Under the pieces are notes generated by a model. It did no database searches and was not told the DNA's origin. It worked only from the letters and a program-made list of their open reading frames with translations. Of a DNA stretch of 44,797 bases, positions 1-7,913 are shown piece by piece. Source of the DNA: an uncultured Ruminiclostridium sp. GTDB lineage: Bacteria; Bacillota; Clostridia; Oscillospirales; Ruminococcaceae. Positions within the stretch are counted from its first letter, which is position 1; every line of letters starts with the position of its first letter. A program made the position numbers and the translations under genes. The stretch spans positions 1 to 44,797 of the forward strand of contig CANRGJ010000015.1 of assembly GCA_947630175.1 (NCBI GenBank). Direction: 5' to 3'.

Positions 1-912
1 CAAGGAGCAACAGGTCCGCAGGGACCTAAGGGCGACAAGGGTGATACGGGAGCGGCTGGGGCAAAGGGTGCTACGGGTACCCGTGGCTCACGCTGGAATA
101 CAGGTACGGCTTGTACAGGCACATCAACAACCGCCACAGTATTTGCAACGGGGATTACCGATGCGCTCGTAAATGATATGTACCTCAACACCTCAACTGG
201 CTATATATACCGCTGCACGGTTGCGGGTAATGCATCGACAGCTAAGTGGGTGTATGCTGGCAGCATTAAGGGAGCTACAGGTGCTAAAGGTGCCACAGGT
301 GCTCAAGGACCTCAAGGAGCAACAGGTCCACAGGGGCCTAAGGGCGATACAGGTGCTGCAGGTCCTCAAGGTGCCAAAGGTAATACGGGAGCTACGGGTA
401 CCCGTGGCTCACGCTGGAATACAGGTACGGCTTGTACAGGCACATCAACTACCGCCACAGTATTTGCAACAGGGATTACCGATGCGCTCGTAAACGATAT
501 GTACCTCAACACCTCAACTGGCTATATATACCGCTGCACGGTTGCGGGTAATGCATCGACAGCTAAGTGGGTGTATGCTGGCAGCATTAAGGGAGCTACG
601 GGTGCTAAAGGCGATACAGGATTTGTTGTTGTACAAGGAAATATGCCCACCAACTATTCTGTCAAAATACCATATCAGAACGGATATACCAAAGCTATAA
701 TAGAGGGCTGGACTGCAAATAGCAACGGATCAAATTATAGCCCCGCATACGGAAGCGCTTTATTAACCGGTATGTCGAGCAGTAAAAACATATCTCAAAC
801 AATGGTAACGGCATTTACAAACTCATCTGGAATGCAATATTCAGTGACTTCTGGAGCAATAACGGTATCTGGCTGGGCTAACGGCAGTTATCGCGTTATA
901 TGGTTTAAATAA
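1..912 (+). CDS. Collagen-like phage tail fibre protein, 5' end outside the window
   Basis: The reading frame is open from base 1, so the start lies upstream; only the C-terminal 303 residues are seen. Gly-X-Y triplets (GATGPQGPKGD type) alternate with a non-collagen block rich in Thr, Ala and aromatic residues that occurs twice at nearly identical sequence. The last 95 residues or so form a separate terminal domain (from VVVQGN to the end WFK) without Gly-X-Y repeats. Trimeric collagen-like shafts with a C-terminal head are common in tail fibres of Firmicutes phages, so this is probably a receptor-binding or shaft protein. The next gene carries a related terminal domain. Holin and endolysin genes follow, as at the end of a siphophage late operon. 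Composition is AT-rich compared with the second phage cluster. Confidence 0.8.
   Translation, partial: QGATGPQGPKGDKGDTGAAGAKGATGTRGSRWNTGTACTGTSTTATVFATGITDALVNDMYLNTSTGYIYRCTVAGNASTAKWVYAGSIKGATGAKGATGAQGPQGATGPQGPKGDTGAAGPQGAKGNTGATGTRGSRWNTGTACTGTSTTATVFATGITDALVNDMYLNTSTGYIYRCTVAGNASTAKWVYAGSIKGATGAKGDTGFVVVQGNMPTNYSVKIPYQNGYTKAIIEGWTANSNGSNYSPAYGSALLTGMSSSKNISQTMVTAFTNSSGMQYSVTSGAITVSGWANGSYRVIWFK
70..611 (+). repeat. Long direct repeat within the tail fibre gene
   Basis: A block of about 220 bp starting GCTACGGGTACCCGTGG occurs at 70-290 and again at 391-611, offset 321 bp and almost identical. It encodes the non-collagen block plus the start of a collagen segment. Since the offset is a multiple of three, gain or loss of one unit keeps the frame and would change fibre length. 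Confidence 0.85.
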
Positions 913-925
913 GGAGGAGAAACTT

Positions 926-1729
926 ATGCCAAGAAAATATTTAATAACAGAAGAAGATCTTGCCGAATTCATTGTTGATGGATTTAAAGCAGACCTCACT
1001 ATTGAAAACTCTAAGGTTAAAGGAAAAATAGTCCGTTATGGGATATGTAGCACTTCAGCTGATTCAGCAGTTAAGACATTAACGTTAAGCGGCTTTACCC
1101 TTGAGACAGGCACTGAGATAACAGTGCGTTTTTTTACATCAAATTCTGCAAGTAACCCATCCCTTAATATTAACAACACCGGCGCTAAAGCTATACGATA
1201 TCATAACAGATCGATACCATCGGGCTACCTCACATCCGATCGTATATATAGGATGGTGTATGATGGTATTTGTTGGCAAATAATTGGAGATATTGACACC
1301 AACACTGTTTACACAAAATTTACCGGTGCATCCTCATCAAAAGCGGGCACAACGGGATTAGTGCCTGCTCCTGATACAGGTAAACAAAATGATTTTTTAA
1401 AAGGCGACGGCTCTTGGGTTAAAGCTGTTGTGGTTGTTCAAGGGACGAAAACCACGACTAACGTAAAAATACCATACCAAGCTGGGTATTCAAAGGCACT
1501 TTGCGAGGGATGGATTACAGCAGTATCCGATTTTGATCCATCATATGTTTATCCATCATATAGAAGCATTTTAATTACTGGTATATCAAATGACATGACT
1601 GAAAAAGAATTGTCTGCTGATGGAGCATTTAGCGGCACAACTGGATTCAAATGCTTCGTTAATGCTGATGGTAGCATAGCAATATCAGGCGGATATAGTG
1701 GTGAATACCGCATAACTTGGTTTAATTAA
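926..1729 (+). CDS. Phage tail protein with fibre-type C-terminal head domain
   Basis: This 267-residue protein starts at an ATG with a strong AAGGAGGAG site, 13 bp after the fibre gene. The N-terminal part (residues 1-150) has no collagen repeats; it contains a beta-rich stretch like phage fibre shaft segments. From about residue 168 (VVVQG) to the end (ITWFN) it resembles the end of the preceding fibre protein: both share VVVQG, VKIPYQ.GY.KA..EGW, a central LLTG/LITG and a closing YR.(I)TWF. The two therefore look like alternative or hetero-assembled heads on tail appendages. Receptor binding is inferred from position and domain sharing; no enzyme motif is seen. Confidence 0.65.
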   Translation: MPRKYLITEEDLAEFIVDGFKADLTIENSKVKGKIVRYGICSTSADSAVKTLTLSGFTLETGTEITVRFFTSNSASNPSLNINNTGAKAIRYHNRSIPSGYLTSDRIYRMVYDGICWQIIGDIDTNTVYTKFTGASSSKAGTTGLVPAPDTGKQNDFLKGDGSWVKAVVVVQGTKTTTNVKIPYQAGYSKALCEGWITAVSDFDPSYVYPSYRSILITGISNDMTEKELSADGAFSGTTGFKCFVNADGSIAISGGYSGEYRITWFN

Positions 1730-1740
1730 GGAGGGTCAAA

Positions 1741-2139
1741 ATGTTAATTTTTAACAATAAAACTTATCAAATAAATACATTAAATCCTGACACTAACTAT
1801 CTTGAGGGCCTTGATTGCGAGCAACCAAAGTGGGTCATTTCTGATGATTCAGCGCTTGCAAATAAGATTAAGTCAACGCCTTATTGGGAGGCTGTCACAG
1901 ACGAGAGAGATAATCTAATAGACATTACTCCCATAGACCAGCCTGTAACTGCAGAAGATCAGATAGCAGCCCTTAAAAGTCAGCTTACAGCTATAGATGT
2001 GCAGACTGTTAGACCTTTGCGAGCTATCGCAGCAGGGACAGCCACTGATGAAGATAGGGACAGGTTGGCAAAGCTTGAAGTTCAAGCTGAAGAACTAAGA
2101 GCAAAAATTACTCTGTTGAAAGGAGGTGATAAGGTATGA
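1741..2139 (+). CDS. Small phage tail-associated protein
   Basis: This is a 132-residue protein with a good AAGGAGGG site. The first half is short and beta-like, starting MLIFNNKTYQ. The second half is a charged helix (about residues 72-128, AEDQIAALKSQLTAID onwards) that probably forms a coiled coil. Its place between the fibre genes and the holin is typical of small fibre-assembly or XkdW/gp-like proteins, but I recognise no family with certainty. Its stop overlaps the start of the holin gene (ATGA), which indicates translational coupling. Confidence 0.55.
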   Translation: MLIFNNKTYQINTLNPDTNYLEGLDCEQPKWVISDDSALANKIKSTPYWEAVTDERDNLIDITPIDQPVTAEDQIAALKSQLTAIDVQTVRPLRAIAAGTATDEDRDRLAKLEVQAEELRAKITLLKGGDKV

Positions 2140-2360
2140 TAGACTGGAAACGTAAACTTACCAGCCGAAAACTGTGGATTTCCATAGCAGGTCTTGTAAC
2201 AGGGGTAATTATGGCTTTCGGTGGATCAGATGAAACTGCTAATACTGTAAGCGGTTGTATCATGGCTGCAGCATCGGTAGTGGGATATGCAATAGGAGAA
2301 GGCTTAGCCGATGCTGCAAACAATAAAAAGGAGGATAACAGCAATGACACTAACACCTAA
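2136..2360 (+). CDS. Phage holin
   Basis: This 74-residue protein has a short basic start (MIDWKRKLTSRKLW), then two hydrophobic segments at about residues 14-32 and 42-60 and a charged hydrophilic tail with KK and many Asn/Asp. Size, topology and location directly before an amidase gene fit a small two-segment holin that opens the membrane for the endolysin. The ribosome site is an AAGGAGGTGAT inside the preceding gene, and the start overlaps the previous stop. The last 17 bp overlap the endolysin start. Confidence 0.8.
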   Translation: MIDWKRKLTSRKLWISIAGLVTGVIMAFGGSDETANTVSGCIMAAASVVGYAIGEGLADAANNKKEDNSNDTNT

Positions 2361-3474
2361 TGTAACGTATCAAATGAACGGCATTACTGTCAAGGAAAAA
2401 ATTATTCCTGACAGTACACGCTGGAAAGATGCTGCAAAAGCAAAAGCAGCAGGATTTTCTGGAAATGAACTGTATAAAAAGCAACAGAAATTGAGCAGTG
2501 GATCAGGCAAGGTCCAATTTGTGACTATTCACAATACAAACGACCTTCCGAATGTAAATGATGACGCAGAACAGTATACAAAAGCAACCTATAATGAAAA
2601 CATGGGATCTGTACGAGTACATTTTTATGTGGATGATAACGGCGCATGGCAAAACCTAAAAGCCGGAACAGGACTTTGTGCAAATGATCCAATCGGCTCG
2701 GCGGAAGTAAGCTGGCATAGCGGGGACGGCTCTGTTGCTAACGGCGGCAATATGACAAGCTTATCGATTGAGATCATCATGAACGAAAGCTTATCTCATG
2801 ATGAAAAGGCAAAAGACAACGGGGCACGAATTGCAGCATGGCTGCTTTGGAAACACAGATTACCTATCGATAAACTTGTTACTCATACATATTGGGTAAA
2901 CAAAGCTGCAGGTAAAAGTTTTTCCGATGTCGATAAGCAGTGTACAAATCTTATCTCCGGAAAAAAGTGGTGCCCTGCTTATATCTTTGCAAGCACTGAT
3001 ACAAACACTGCCTTAAAGAATTGGCAAGCCTTTAAAAAACTTGTAAAAAAATATCTGGATGATCTGCTCGGCAGCACCGTTTCCAACACCAAAACCACAT
3101 ATCGTGTGCAGACTGGGGCTTTCAGCCAAAAGGACAACGCTGTTGCTCTCGAAGGCAAACTCAAGGCAGCAGGATTTGATACCTACGTTGTACAGAGCAA
3201 TAACTTCTATAAGGTTCAGGTAGGAGCTTTTGCAATAAAAGCCTATGCTGAAGCTACAGCATCAAAGCTGAAAGCAGCGGGATACGACACCTATATCATT
3301 ACGGAAAAGGGAGAAAATGTTTCGACTTCTGCAGTTATGAAATCCGTGGATGAAATTGCCCAAGAAGTAATTGCCGGAAAGTGGGGTAGCGGGCAGGAAA
3401 GAATAGATCGTCTGACCGCTGCCGGCTATGATTACAATAAAGTTCAGAAACGGGTAAACGAACTTTTGGCTTGA
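2344..3474 (+). CDS. N-acetylmuramoyl-L-alanine amidase endolysin with SPOR and CW_7 domains
   Basis: I chose the ATG at 2344 because it follows AAGGAGG at 2328-2334; an ATG 33 bp upstream has no such site. The 376-residue enzyme would cleave the amide bond between N-acetylmuramic acid and L-alanine for host lysis. Residues 55-215 form an Amidase_2 domain with candidate zinc ligands H63 (TIHNT), H125 (SWHSGDG) and H181, and the late KWCP motif. Residues 252-320 hold two SPOR-like repeats (YRVQTGAFS, YKVQVGAFA), which bind denuded glycan. Residues 334-375 are a CW_7 (Cpl-7 type) wall-binding repeat with VIAGKWGSG and RLTAAGYDY. It follows the holin directly and ends the late operon. The SPOR plus CW_7 combination gives two different wall-targeting modules in one lysin. 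Confidence 0.92.
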   Translation: MTLTPNVTYQMNGITVKEKIIPDSTRWKDAAKAKAAGFSGNELYKKQQKLSSGSGKVQFVTIHNTNDLPNVNDDAEQYTKATYNENMGSVRVHFYVDDNGAWQNLKAGTGLCANDPIGSAEVSWHSGDGSVANGGNMTSLSIEIIMNESLSHDEKAKDNGARIAAWLLWKHRLPIDKLVTHTYWVNKAAGKSFSDVDKQCTNLISGKKWCPAYIFASTDTNTALKNWQAFKKLVKKYLDDLLGSTVSNTKTTYRVQTGAFSQKDNAVALEGKLKAAGFDTYVVQSNNFYKVQVGAFAIKAYAEATASKLKAAGYDTYIITEKGENVSTSAVMKSVDEIAQEVIAGKWGSGQERIDRLTAAGYDYNKVQKRVNELLA

Positions 3475-3550
3475 TTCGAAAGTGGCGTTTTCTGTTTAAT
3501 GATTTTAAACAGTTGTAAATTAAAATAATTATTTTGTTGTCTAAATAACT

Positions 3551-3572
3551 ACCGCCCACAAGTGTGGGCGGT
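3551..3572 (+). terminator. Terminator after the lysis cassette
   Basis: A perfect stem ACCGCCCACA with partner TGTGGGCGGT and a minimal loop is followed by CAGTTTATTTT. It lies 76 bp after the endolysin stop and before the methylase gene. Confidence 0.7.
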
Positions 3573-3597
3573 CAGTTTATTTTGAAAGGAGAAAATT

Positions 3598-4344
3598 ATG
3601 ACAAATAGTCCAATTCCCAGAGTAGGCGGGAAAAAGCTGCTTCGCAAAGCAATATGTGATCGTTTTCCTGAAGCGCAAAAATATGATCGTTATATTGAGG
3701 TCTTTGGAGGAGCTGCATGGGTACTTTTATGCAAAGACAAGCATGCAAAAATGGAGGTATATAATGATGGGGACGGGGAGTTAGTCAACCTCATGCGCTG
3801 TTTAAAATATCACTGTGAAGAATTAAAAAAAGAAATTAGCGGTATATATAACTCTCGTGAAATGTTTTTTGATGCGCTTGAACAGCTACAATGCAGAGGC
3901 TTTACTGACATTCAACGAGCGGCAAGATATTTTATCAAAATGAGACTTTCCTTTGGAGCTAATGGTAATGAATATGGTTGCAGTAAAAAACCGTTTCAAA
4001 AATCTACTGAATATCTTTCCATAGTTAGTCAGCGTTTTACATCGGTAATAATTGAACATAAGAACTACGACGATTTAATAAAAGTATATGATCGTTCGAC
4101 AGCTTTATTCTACCTCGATCCCCCATACTACGGTACAGAAAAAATGTATGATGTTTCTTTTTCTTATGATGATCACATTAAATTAAAACAGCTTTTAAAC
4201 AGCATTAAAGGTATGTTTATACTGTCTTACAATGATGATCCTTTTATCCGTGATTTGTACAGAGATTTTAAAATTGAACCTATAGACAGAAACAACAATA
4301 TGTCAAGTGGAAGATATAAGGAATTGCTCATCAAAAACTATTGA
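3598..4344 (+). CDS. D12-class (Dam-type) DNA adenine-N6 methyltransferase
   Basis: This 248-residue protein follows an AAAGGAG site. It has the family layout: an N-terminal VGGKK segment contacting the cofactor, motif I around residues 34-40 (VFGGAAW), a central variable target-recognition region, and catalytic motif IV DPPY at about residue 174 followed by YG. It would transfer methyl groups from SAM to adenine N6, often at GATC in this family, though the target here is unknown. No restriction enzyme gene is beside it, so it is an orphan phage methylase. It could protect phage DNA or alter expression. It sits at the end of the AT-rich prophage with a small regulator just downstream. Confidence 0.9.
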   Translation: MTNSPIPRVGGKKLLRKAICDRFPEAQKYDRYIEVFGGAAWVLLCKDKHAKMEVYNDGDGELVNLMRCLKYHCEELKKEISGIYNSREMFFDALEQLQCRGFTDIQRAARYFIKMRLSFGANGNEYGCSKKPFQKSTEYLSIVSQRFTSVIIEHKNYDDLIKVYDRSTALFYLDPPYYGTEKMYDVSFSYDDHIKLKQLLNSIKGMFILSYNDDPFIRDLYRDFKIEPIDRNNNMSSGRYKELLIKNY

Positions 4345-4415
4345 TATTATTTTTTTGCACCGTCTATAACGGATTATGTTATATACGATCCAAAAAAATG
4401 CTATCGGAGGTACAA

Positions 4416-4613
4416 ATGATTACTATAAAATTAAGAGCACTGTTGGAAGACAGAAAAATGTCTCAGTCAGAACTTGCTCGAATCACAAATATTCGTCCTT
4501 CCACTATTTCAGATTTATGTAACAATAACAGTTGTTTCATTAAATTGGATTATTTGAATAGTATTTGCAAAGCAATAAGTTGCAGCATAGATGATTTGCT
4601 AAAACTAAGATAG
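4416..4613 (+). CDS. Small Cro/CI-type helix-turn-helix regulator
   Basis: The ATG at 4416 has a GGAGG site 7 bp upstream; an in-frame ATG at 4341 overlaps the methylase end and lacks one. The 65-residue product is essentially one HTH_3/HTH_26 domain: LRALLEDRKMSQSELARITN, then helix-turn-helix RPSTISDLC, then a closing CKAISCSIDDLLKL. It probably binds DNA as a dimer. Its location after the methylase suggests an accessory regulator near the prophage edge rather than the main repressor, which may lie outside the window. Confidence 0.8.
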   Translation: MITIKLRALLEDRKMSQSELARITNIRPSTISDLCNNNSCFIKLDYLNSICKAISCSIDDLLKLR

Positions 4614-4648
4614 TTCAATTAAAATCAAATATTTGTTAAAAATAAACA

Positions 4649-4700
4649 AAAACGCAAAGTTTTCCACTTTTCAACATTGTCGTGGAAAATTTTGCGTTTT
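4649..4700. repeat. Long AT-rich hairpin containing TTTTCCAC
   Basis: A 19-bp stem (AAAACGCAAAGTTTTCCAC with one G:T position) is closed by a 14-base loop, followed by GCTTGTCAATTTTTTGCG. It could terminate the regulator transcript. The stem carries TTTTCCAC, the same octamer clustered at 22737-23163. Confidence 0.6.
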
Positions 4701-4770
4701 GCTTGTCAATTTTTTGCGTTTTGCGTGGCAGACAACAGCAGGGTGTGGGACAGAGTCCCACAGAAAAAAA

Positions 4771-4790
4771 TACCCGCTTATGCGGGTATT
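4771..4790 (+). terminator. Intrinsic terminator
   Basis: The stem ATACCCGC/GCGGGTAT is preceded by an A-run and followed by eight T residues. It works in the plus direction for the Cro-like gene; the upstream A-run would also give a T-run on the minus strand. Confidence 0.85.
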
Positions 4791-4818
4791 TTTTTTGAGG
4801 CTCCGCCTCAAACTCCGC

Positions 4819-4850
4819 TTAAGGGGACTTTTTGTAAAAAGTCCCCTTAA
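4819..4850 (-). terminator. Strong hairpin terminator downstream of the DUF2079 gene
   Basis: A 15-bp perfect stem (TTAAGGGGACTTTTT and its complement) has a 2-base gap, so the effective loop is a few bases. It lies 17 bp beyond the stop of the minus-strand DUF2079 gene and probably serves it. Confidence 0.7.
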
Positions 4851-4866
4851 GAATCCCTCAAAAACT

Positions 4867-6636
4867 TTATGGCTCAGGTTTTTCCAGTATGGTCGCATAG
4901 CCTTCGGTGGAAACCACCTTGTACCCTTTTTCCGTCCACTCCTTGAGCAGCTTTTCGTACTCCTTCACAGCGCCGTGGCGGTTGTCCAGGCATACGTAGT
5001 CGGGAACTATCTCAGGGTCTATCTTGTAGATAGCGGGGTACATATACACGTTAGGGCAGTCGTACAGGTGTGGGGTGATGAAGGTGGTGGCAAATATCAC
5101 GGAATCCCTCGGTATGCTGTCCAGCGCCTCGTCCGTCTGCTCCAGCCTCGGAGAGGACAGGTCGTGTATGCTGGCGTATTTTGAGGAGGAAAAGCCGACG
5201 AGACAGACAAACGCCGCCAATAACGCCGCCATTGCCACACGGTTCTTGCTTCTGACGTAGCGGAAATTCTTTGCGAACAGGAACAACAGCATTGCCCCCG
5301 TGCCGAAAACGTACTGGAAGTTTATGTCCGACTGATACGCATAATCAGGCGCCATATTCAGCAGTATCATAGGCGCTATCAGCATCCAGTCGCAGGGCTT
5401 TCTGCTGTAAAAGGCGATGAACAGCAGCGGCACTCCCATTTGCAGTAAAAACAACAGCTTTTGCTCCGACAGCAGCTTGCTGAAGAAGAATATAGGGTTT
5501 TTCAGCACGTTCAGCACCACGTCCACAAGGCTGTCCTGCCCGCTGTTGAGATAGATGTCGTAGCGGGATACTTTGATTCCCTCACCGAACATCTCCACCA
5601 CAGAGGTGGAAAGAACGAAGCCCACGGCTCCCATAACTATAAGGAGTATGGAGGAAAGGCGGGAGGAATTTTTGTTGAACAGGGCGTAAAGCCCGATAAA
5701 TACGACGTAAAAGCCTGCGTCCTCCTTGACGCACAAAAGCAGAAGGGCGCTTATCACAACGCCGAGAAGCTTATTTTTTTCAAGGAAATACAAGGTCCAT
5801 AAAATAAGGGGAGTTAAAAATGCGTTTTCGTGGAAGTCGTAAAAGCAGGCGGTGGATAAGGCGGGGTAAAAGCAGTAAACACAGCAGATGAGAAAGCTGA
5901 CGGTGTTCGGATATCTGTATCGTTTCAGCAGGAGCAAAAGGGGGATAACGCCGGACATACACACCGTCGCCTGCGCCGCCAGCAAAAACTGAGGACAGCG
6001 GAATATCATATAAAACGGCAAAAGCAAGTAGTAGATAGGGGAACAATGCACCGAAAAGTGGGAAAGCAGCTGATTGCGCTCCATAGTGGTATTCTGGGTC
6101 AGGTCCGTCGCCATACTCTCGAACATCTGGGCGAATATACCGAAGTCAAAGGTAGACGAATTGTACGCCTCGTATCTCGCTATTGTCCCGACGGACAGCA
6201 CGGTGGTCATCACCACTCCCACAGCGGCAACGGCAAAGTAAAGCCCCTTTCCCTCAAGAAGAAAAATCTGCTTTTCGGGAAAAAGCCCCTTTATCACAAA
6301 TACAGAGCCTGCGGTCAGCGCACACAGCGCCAGCACGGCGTACGGTCTTACCGTTGCAGAAACGCTTATCCCAAGCACGGAAAAGGTGAGCAGGCACAGC
6401 GGCGTCAGCCACTTATATACCCGCTTTTTCAGAATAAAAAGCAGCAGCGCTCCCGTCCACAGGGGGAGCAACACCCCTGCAAGGAGCCAAAGGTTCAGTT
6501 CAGGCATCGACTGTATGAAAAATATGTTGCTCTGATTGTGAGCAGCTGTAAACAGCATTACGCCGCTTGCCACGGCAAATGCGTCAACAAACGCCCACAG
6601 CGCGTATATTATAACTTTTCGCAGTTTATCCGTCAT
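4867..6636 (-). CDS. DUF2079 polytopic membrane protein
   Basis: This is a 589-residue integral membrane protein with about a dozen hydrophobic segments from residue 8 to about 480 and a soluble C-terminal part of some 100 residues. The DUF2079 signature is clear near residues 155-210: YEAYNSSTFDFGIFAQ, then NQLLSHFSVHCSPIYYLLLP. The fold is related to GT-C type glycosyltransferases of the cell envelope, so a role in transferring sugar from a lipid carrier is plausible but unproven. The start has AAAAGGAGA seven bases upstream and a consensus sigma-A promoter further up. The gene stands alone between the AT-rich prophage and the second phage cluster and has host composition, so it marks chromosomal DNA between the two. 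Confidence 0.85.
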   Translation of the reverse strand: MTDKLRKVIIYALWAFVDAFAVASGVMLFTAAHNQSNIFFIQSMPELNLWLLAGVLLPLWTGALLLFILKKRVYKWLTPLCLLTFSVLGISVSATVRPYAVLALCALTAGSVFVIKGLFPEKQIFLLEGKGLYFAVAAVGVVMTTVLSVGTIARYEAYNSSTFDFGIFAQMFESMATDLTQNTTMERNQLLSHFSVHCSPIYYLLLPFYMIFRCPQFLLAAQATVCMSGVIPLLLLLKRYRYPNTVSFLICCVYCFYPALSTACFYDFHENAFLTPLILWTLYFLEKNKLLGVVISALLLLCVKEDAGFYVVFIGLYALFNKNSSRLSSILLIVMGAVGFVLSTSVVEMFGEGIKVSRYDIYLNSGQDSLVDVVLNVLKNPIFFFSKLLSEQKLLFLLQMGVPLLFIAFYSRKPCDWMLIAPMILLNMAPDYAYQSDINFQYVFGTGAMLLFLFAKNFRYVRSKNRVAMAALLAAFVCLVGFSSSKYASIHDLSSPRLEQTDEALDSIPRDSVIFATTFITPHLYDCPNVYMYPAIYKIDPEIVPDYVCLDNRHGAVKEYEKLLKEWTEKGYKVVSTEGYATILEKPEP

Positions 6637-6738
6637 TTTGTCTTCTCCTTTTTGAATTGACCCTCTATATATAAAACGAACGAAACAATGAAAAAGTCAC
6701 TTGTCTGAAAAAAATTTATAGTTCAAAAACACCTTATT

Positions 6739-6767
6739 ATAATAGCACAAATGGGAAAAACTGTCAA
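6739..6767 (-). promoter_or_regulatory. Sigma-A promoter of the DUF2079 gene
   Basis: On the minus strand TTGACA (6767-6762) is followed after 17 bp by TATTAT (6744-6739), with an overlapping TATAAT three bases on. It gives a leader of roughly 95 bases. Confidence 0.75.
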
Positions 6768-6913
6768 TTCGGCAGTTTACGGGCGGAGGACAGTTTACAG
6801 TGCAAAGTGCAAAGTGAAGAATACACAATAAATTTAATTATAAAATCGTTTCACTATCTTTCACTGTCTAGGTTTGATATGCGCTGCTTATGGCAGGCGT
6901 ATCGCACAGCTTG

Positions 6914-6976
6914 TCCAATATTGCGGTTTTGCGAAGCAAAATGAATTTCCTTTAGGGAAATTCAAGCAATGTTGGA
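6914..6976 (-). repeat. Three-way-junction element, copy 1
   Basis: The outer stem TCCAATATTGC/GCAATGTTGGA encloses two hairpins, TTTTGC-gaa-GCAAAA and TGAATTTCC-tttag-GGAAATTCA. The element is inverted relative to the other four copies (14733, 16326, 22038, 36774). Confidence 0.8.
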
Positions 6977-7015
6977 TCGTACTTCCGCCCCAACAGTTTC
7001 CCCCTCATCTTTTCA

Positions 7016-7045
7016 TTGTTTTTCACTCACGTCCTGTGATATACT
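7016..7045 (+). promoter_or_regulatory. Promoter-like repeat, copy 1
   Basis: TTGTTT, an 18-bp spacer, then TATACT, inside the repeated context TTTTCATTG...TTTCACTC and ...ATAATAGCA. The same block recurs at 7486 and 7605. Confidence 0.55.
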
Positions 7046-7120
7046 TCATAATAGCAAAAAATAGACGAGGGCTTGTGATTAGTATGTATCCCGTGAGTGG
7101 GAAGATGTGCGGGGCAGGGG

Positions 7121-7229
7121 CGGCGAAGCCGCCTTTTGTTCGGGCGAAGCCCGAACAAAAGCACTGATTTTGCGGAGCAAAATCAGTGAGTCTGTGCGCC
7201 GGAGGCGCACAGACTGCGGCTTCGCCGCC
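7121..7229. repeat. Multi-hairpin element, copy 1
   Basis: The outer arms CGGCGAAGCCGCC and GCGGCTTCGCCGCC pair with each other and each also folds locally. Between them are three perfect hairpins: 7133-7161 (CTTTTGTTCGGGC), 7162-7188 (CACTGATTTTGC) and 7189-7215 (AGTCTGTGCGCC), all with 3-base loops. Outer arms match copies at 40325 and 42870; the inner hairpins do not. Confidence 0.8.
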
Positions 7230-7485
7230 CCGGACAAGCAGGCGTTCCGTTAAAAGCGCCAAGTGCAGAATAAATCGGTCAGCACGGCTGATAGTTTACA
7301 GTGCAAAGTGCAGAGTACACAATAAATTTAATTATCAGATCGTTTCACTATCTTTCACTATCTCGGTTGAATATGCTCTGACAAAGGCGATGCTGCGGCA
7401 CCGCCTTTCACTTTTGTGTCCTGCATACCAGCTTCACAAGTGCGCCCCAACCTCCCGCCCCAACAGTTTTTCCCTCACCTTTTCA

Positions 7486-7515
7486 TTGTTTTTCACTCCT
7501 TTCCTGTGCTATACT
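7486..7515 (+). promoter_or_regulatory. Promoter-like repeat, copy 2
   Basis: TTGTTT, an 18-bp spacer ending TGTGC, then TATACT; the surroundings TTTTCATTGTTTTTCACTC and ACAATAGCAGAAAA match copies 1 and 3. Confidence 0.6.
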
Positions 7516-7604
7516 GCACAATAGCAGAAAAGGCGAAAACGCGAAGCCGCCCGCCGTAGGAAAACCTGTGATTTCCCTTGTGTCAATGCGGCAAAACCTT
7601 TTCA

Positions 7605-7633
7605 TTGTATTTCACCCCACCCCGTGCTATACT
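7605..7633 (+). promoter_or_regulatory. Promoter of the morphogenesis cluster, copy 3
   Basis: TTGTAT, a 17-bp spacer, then TATACT, with TG one base before the -10 (extended -10). It lies 31 bp before the first start codon at 7665, with AGGAGG at 7651. It is the copy best placed to drive the terminase-portal-capsid genes. Confidence 0.7.
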
Positions 7634-7664
7634 CCATAATAGCGAAAAATAGGAGGTCACATAA

Positions 7665-7913
7665 ATGGTAGAAGATTTTATACTTTCAAATCAAAACAGG
7701 ATACTCTCCTTCGGCGAATACGTTTTAGAGAAGCTGGAGGACAAGGACGCCATGGACAAGGTAGCTGAAAAGGACCCCGAGAAGCTGGCGAGAATGCTGA
7801 AGCTGCTGCTGGAATGGCTTGACAGCGCTCAGCCCAAGGCGGAAAGTCCTGCTCTGGCGGCAATAATCCGTGCCGTGGGCAAAGGCGGCGAGGAGCAAAG
7901 CGATGAATACTGA
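7665..7913 (+). CDS. First protein of the phage-like cluster (possible small terminase substitute)
   Basis: This 82-residue protein has a strong AGGAGG site 8 bp before the ATG. It is acidic and helical (EYVLEKLEDKDAMDK, LARMLKLLLEWLD) with no visible helix-turn-helix. By position, directly before and overlapping the large terminase by 11 bp, it would be the small terminase subunit, but it is much shorter than most of these and lacks the usual DNA-binding N-terminus. If it is a reduced small subunit, packaging could be less sequence-specific. Function is inferred from order only. Confidence 0.5.
   Translation: MVEDFILSNQNRILSFGEYVLEKLEDKDAMDKVAEKDPEKLARMLKLLLEWLDSAQPKAESPALAAIIRAVGKGGEEQSDEY

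Larger units (their letters stand above)
6790..7366. repeat. Direct repeat pair of an AT-rich leader segment
   Basis: Bases 6790-6869 and 7292-7364 share CAGT.TACAGTGCAAAGTG, then ACACAATAAATTTAATTAT, then ATCGTTTCACTATC. Both start with degenerate heptad-like steps (ACAGTGCAAAGTGCA). The same CTATCTTTCACTATCTCGG tail recurs after the terminase gene near 9205. No gene is supported in 6637-7664; the space is filled by these repeats, one three-way-junction element, one multi-hairpin element and three promoter-like copies. Confidence 0.75.
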
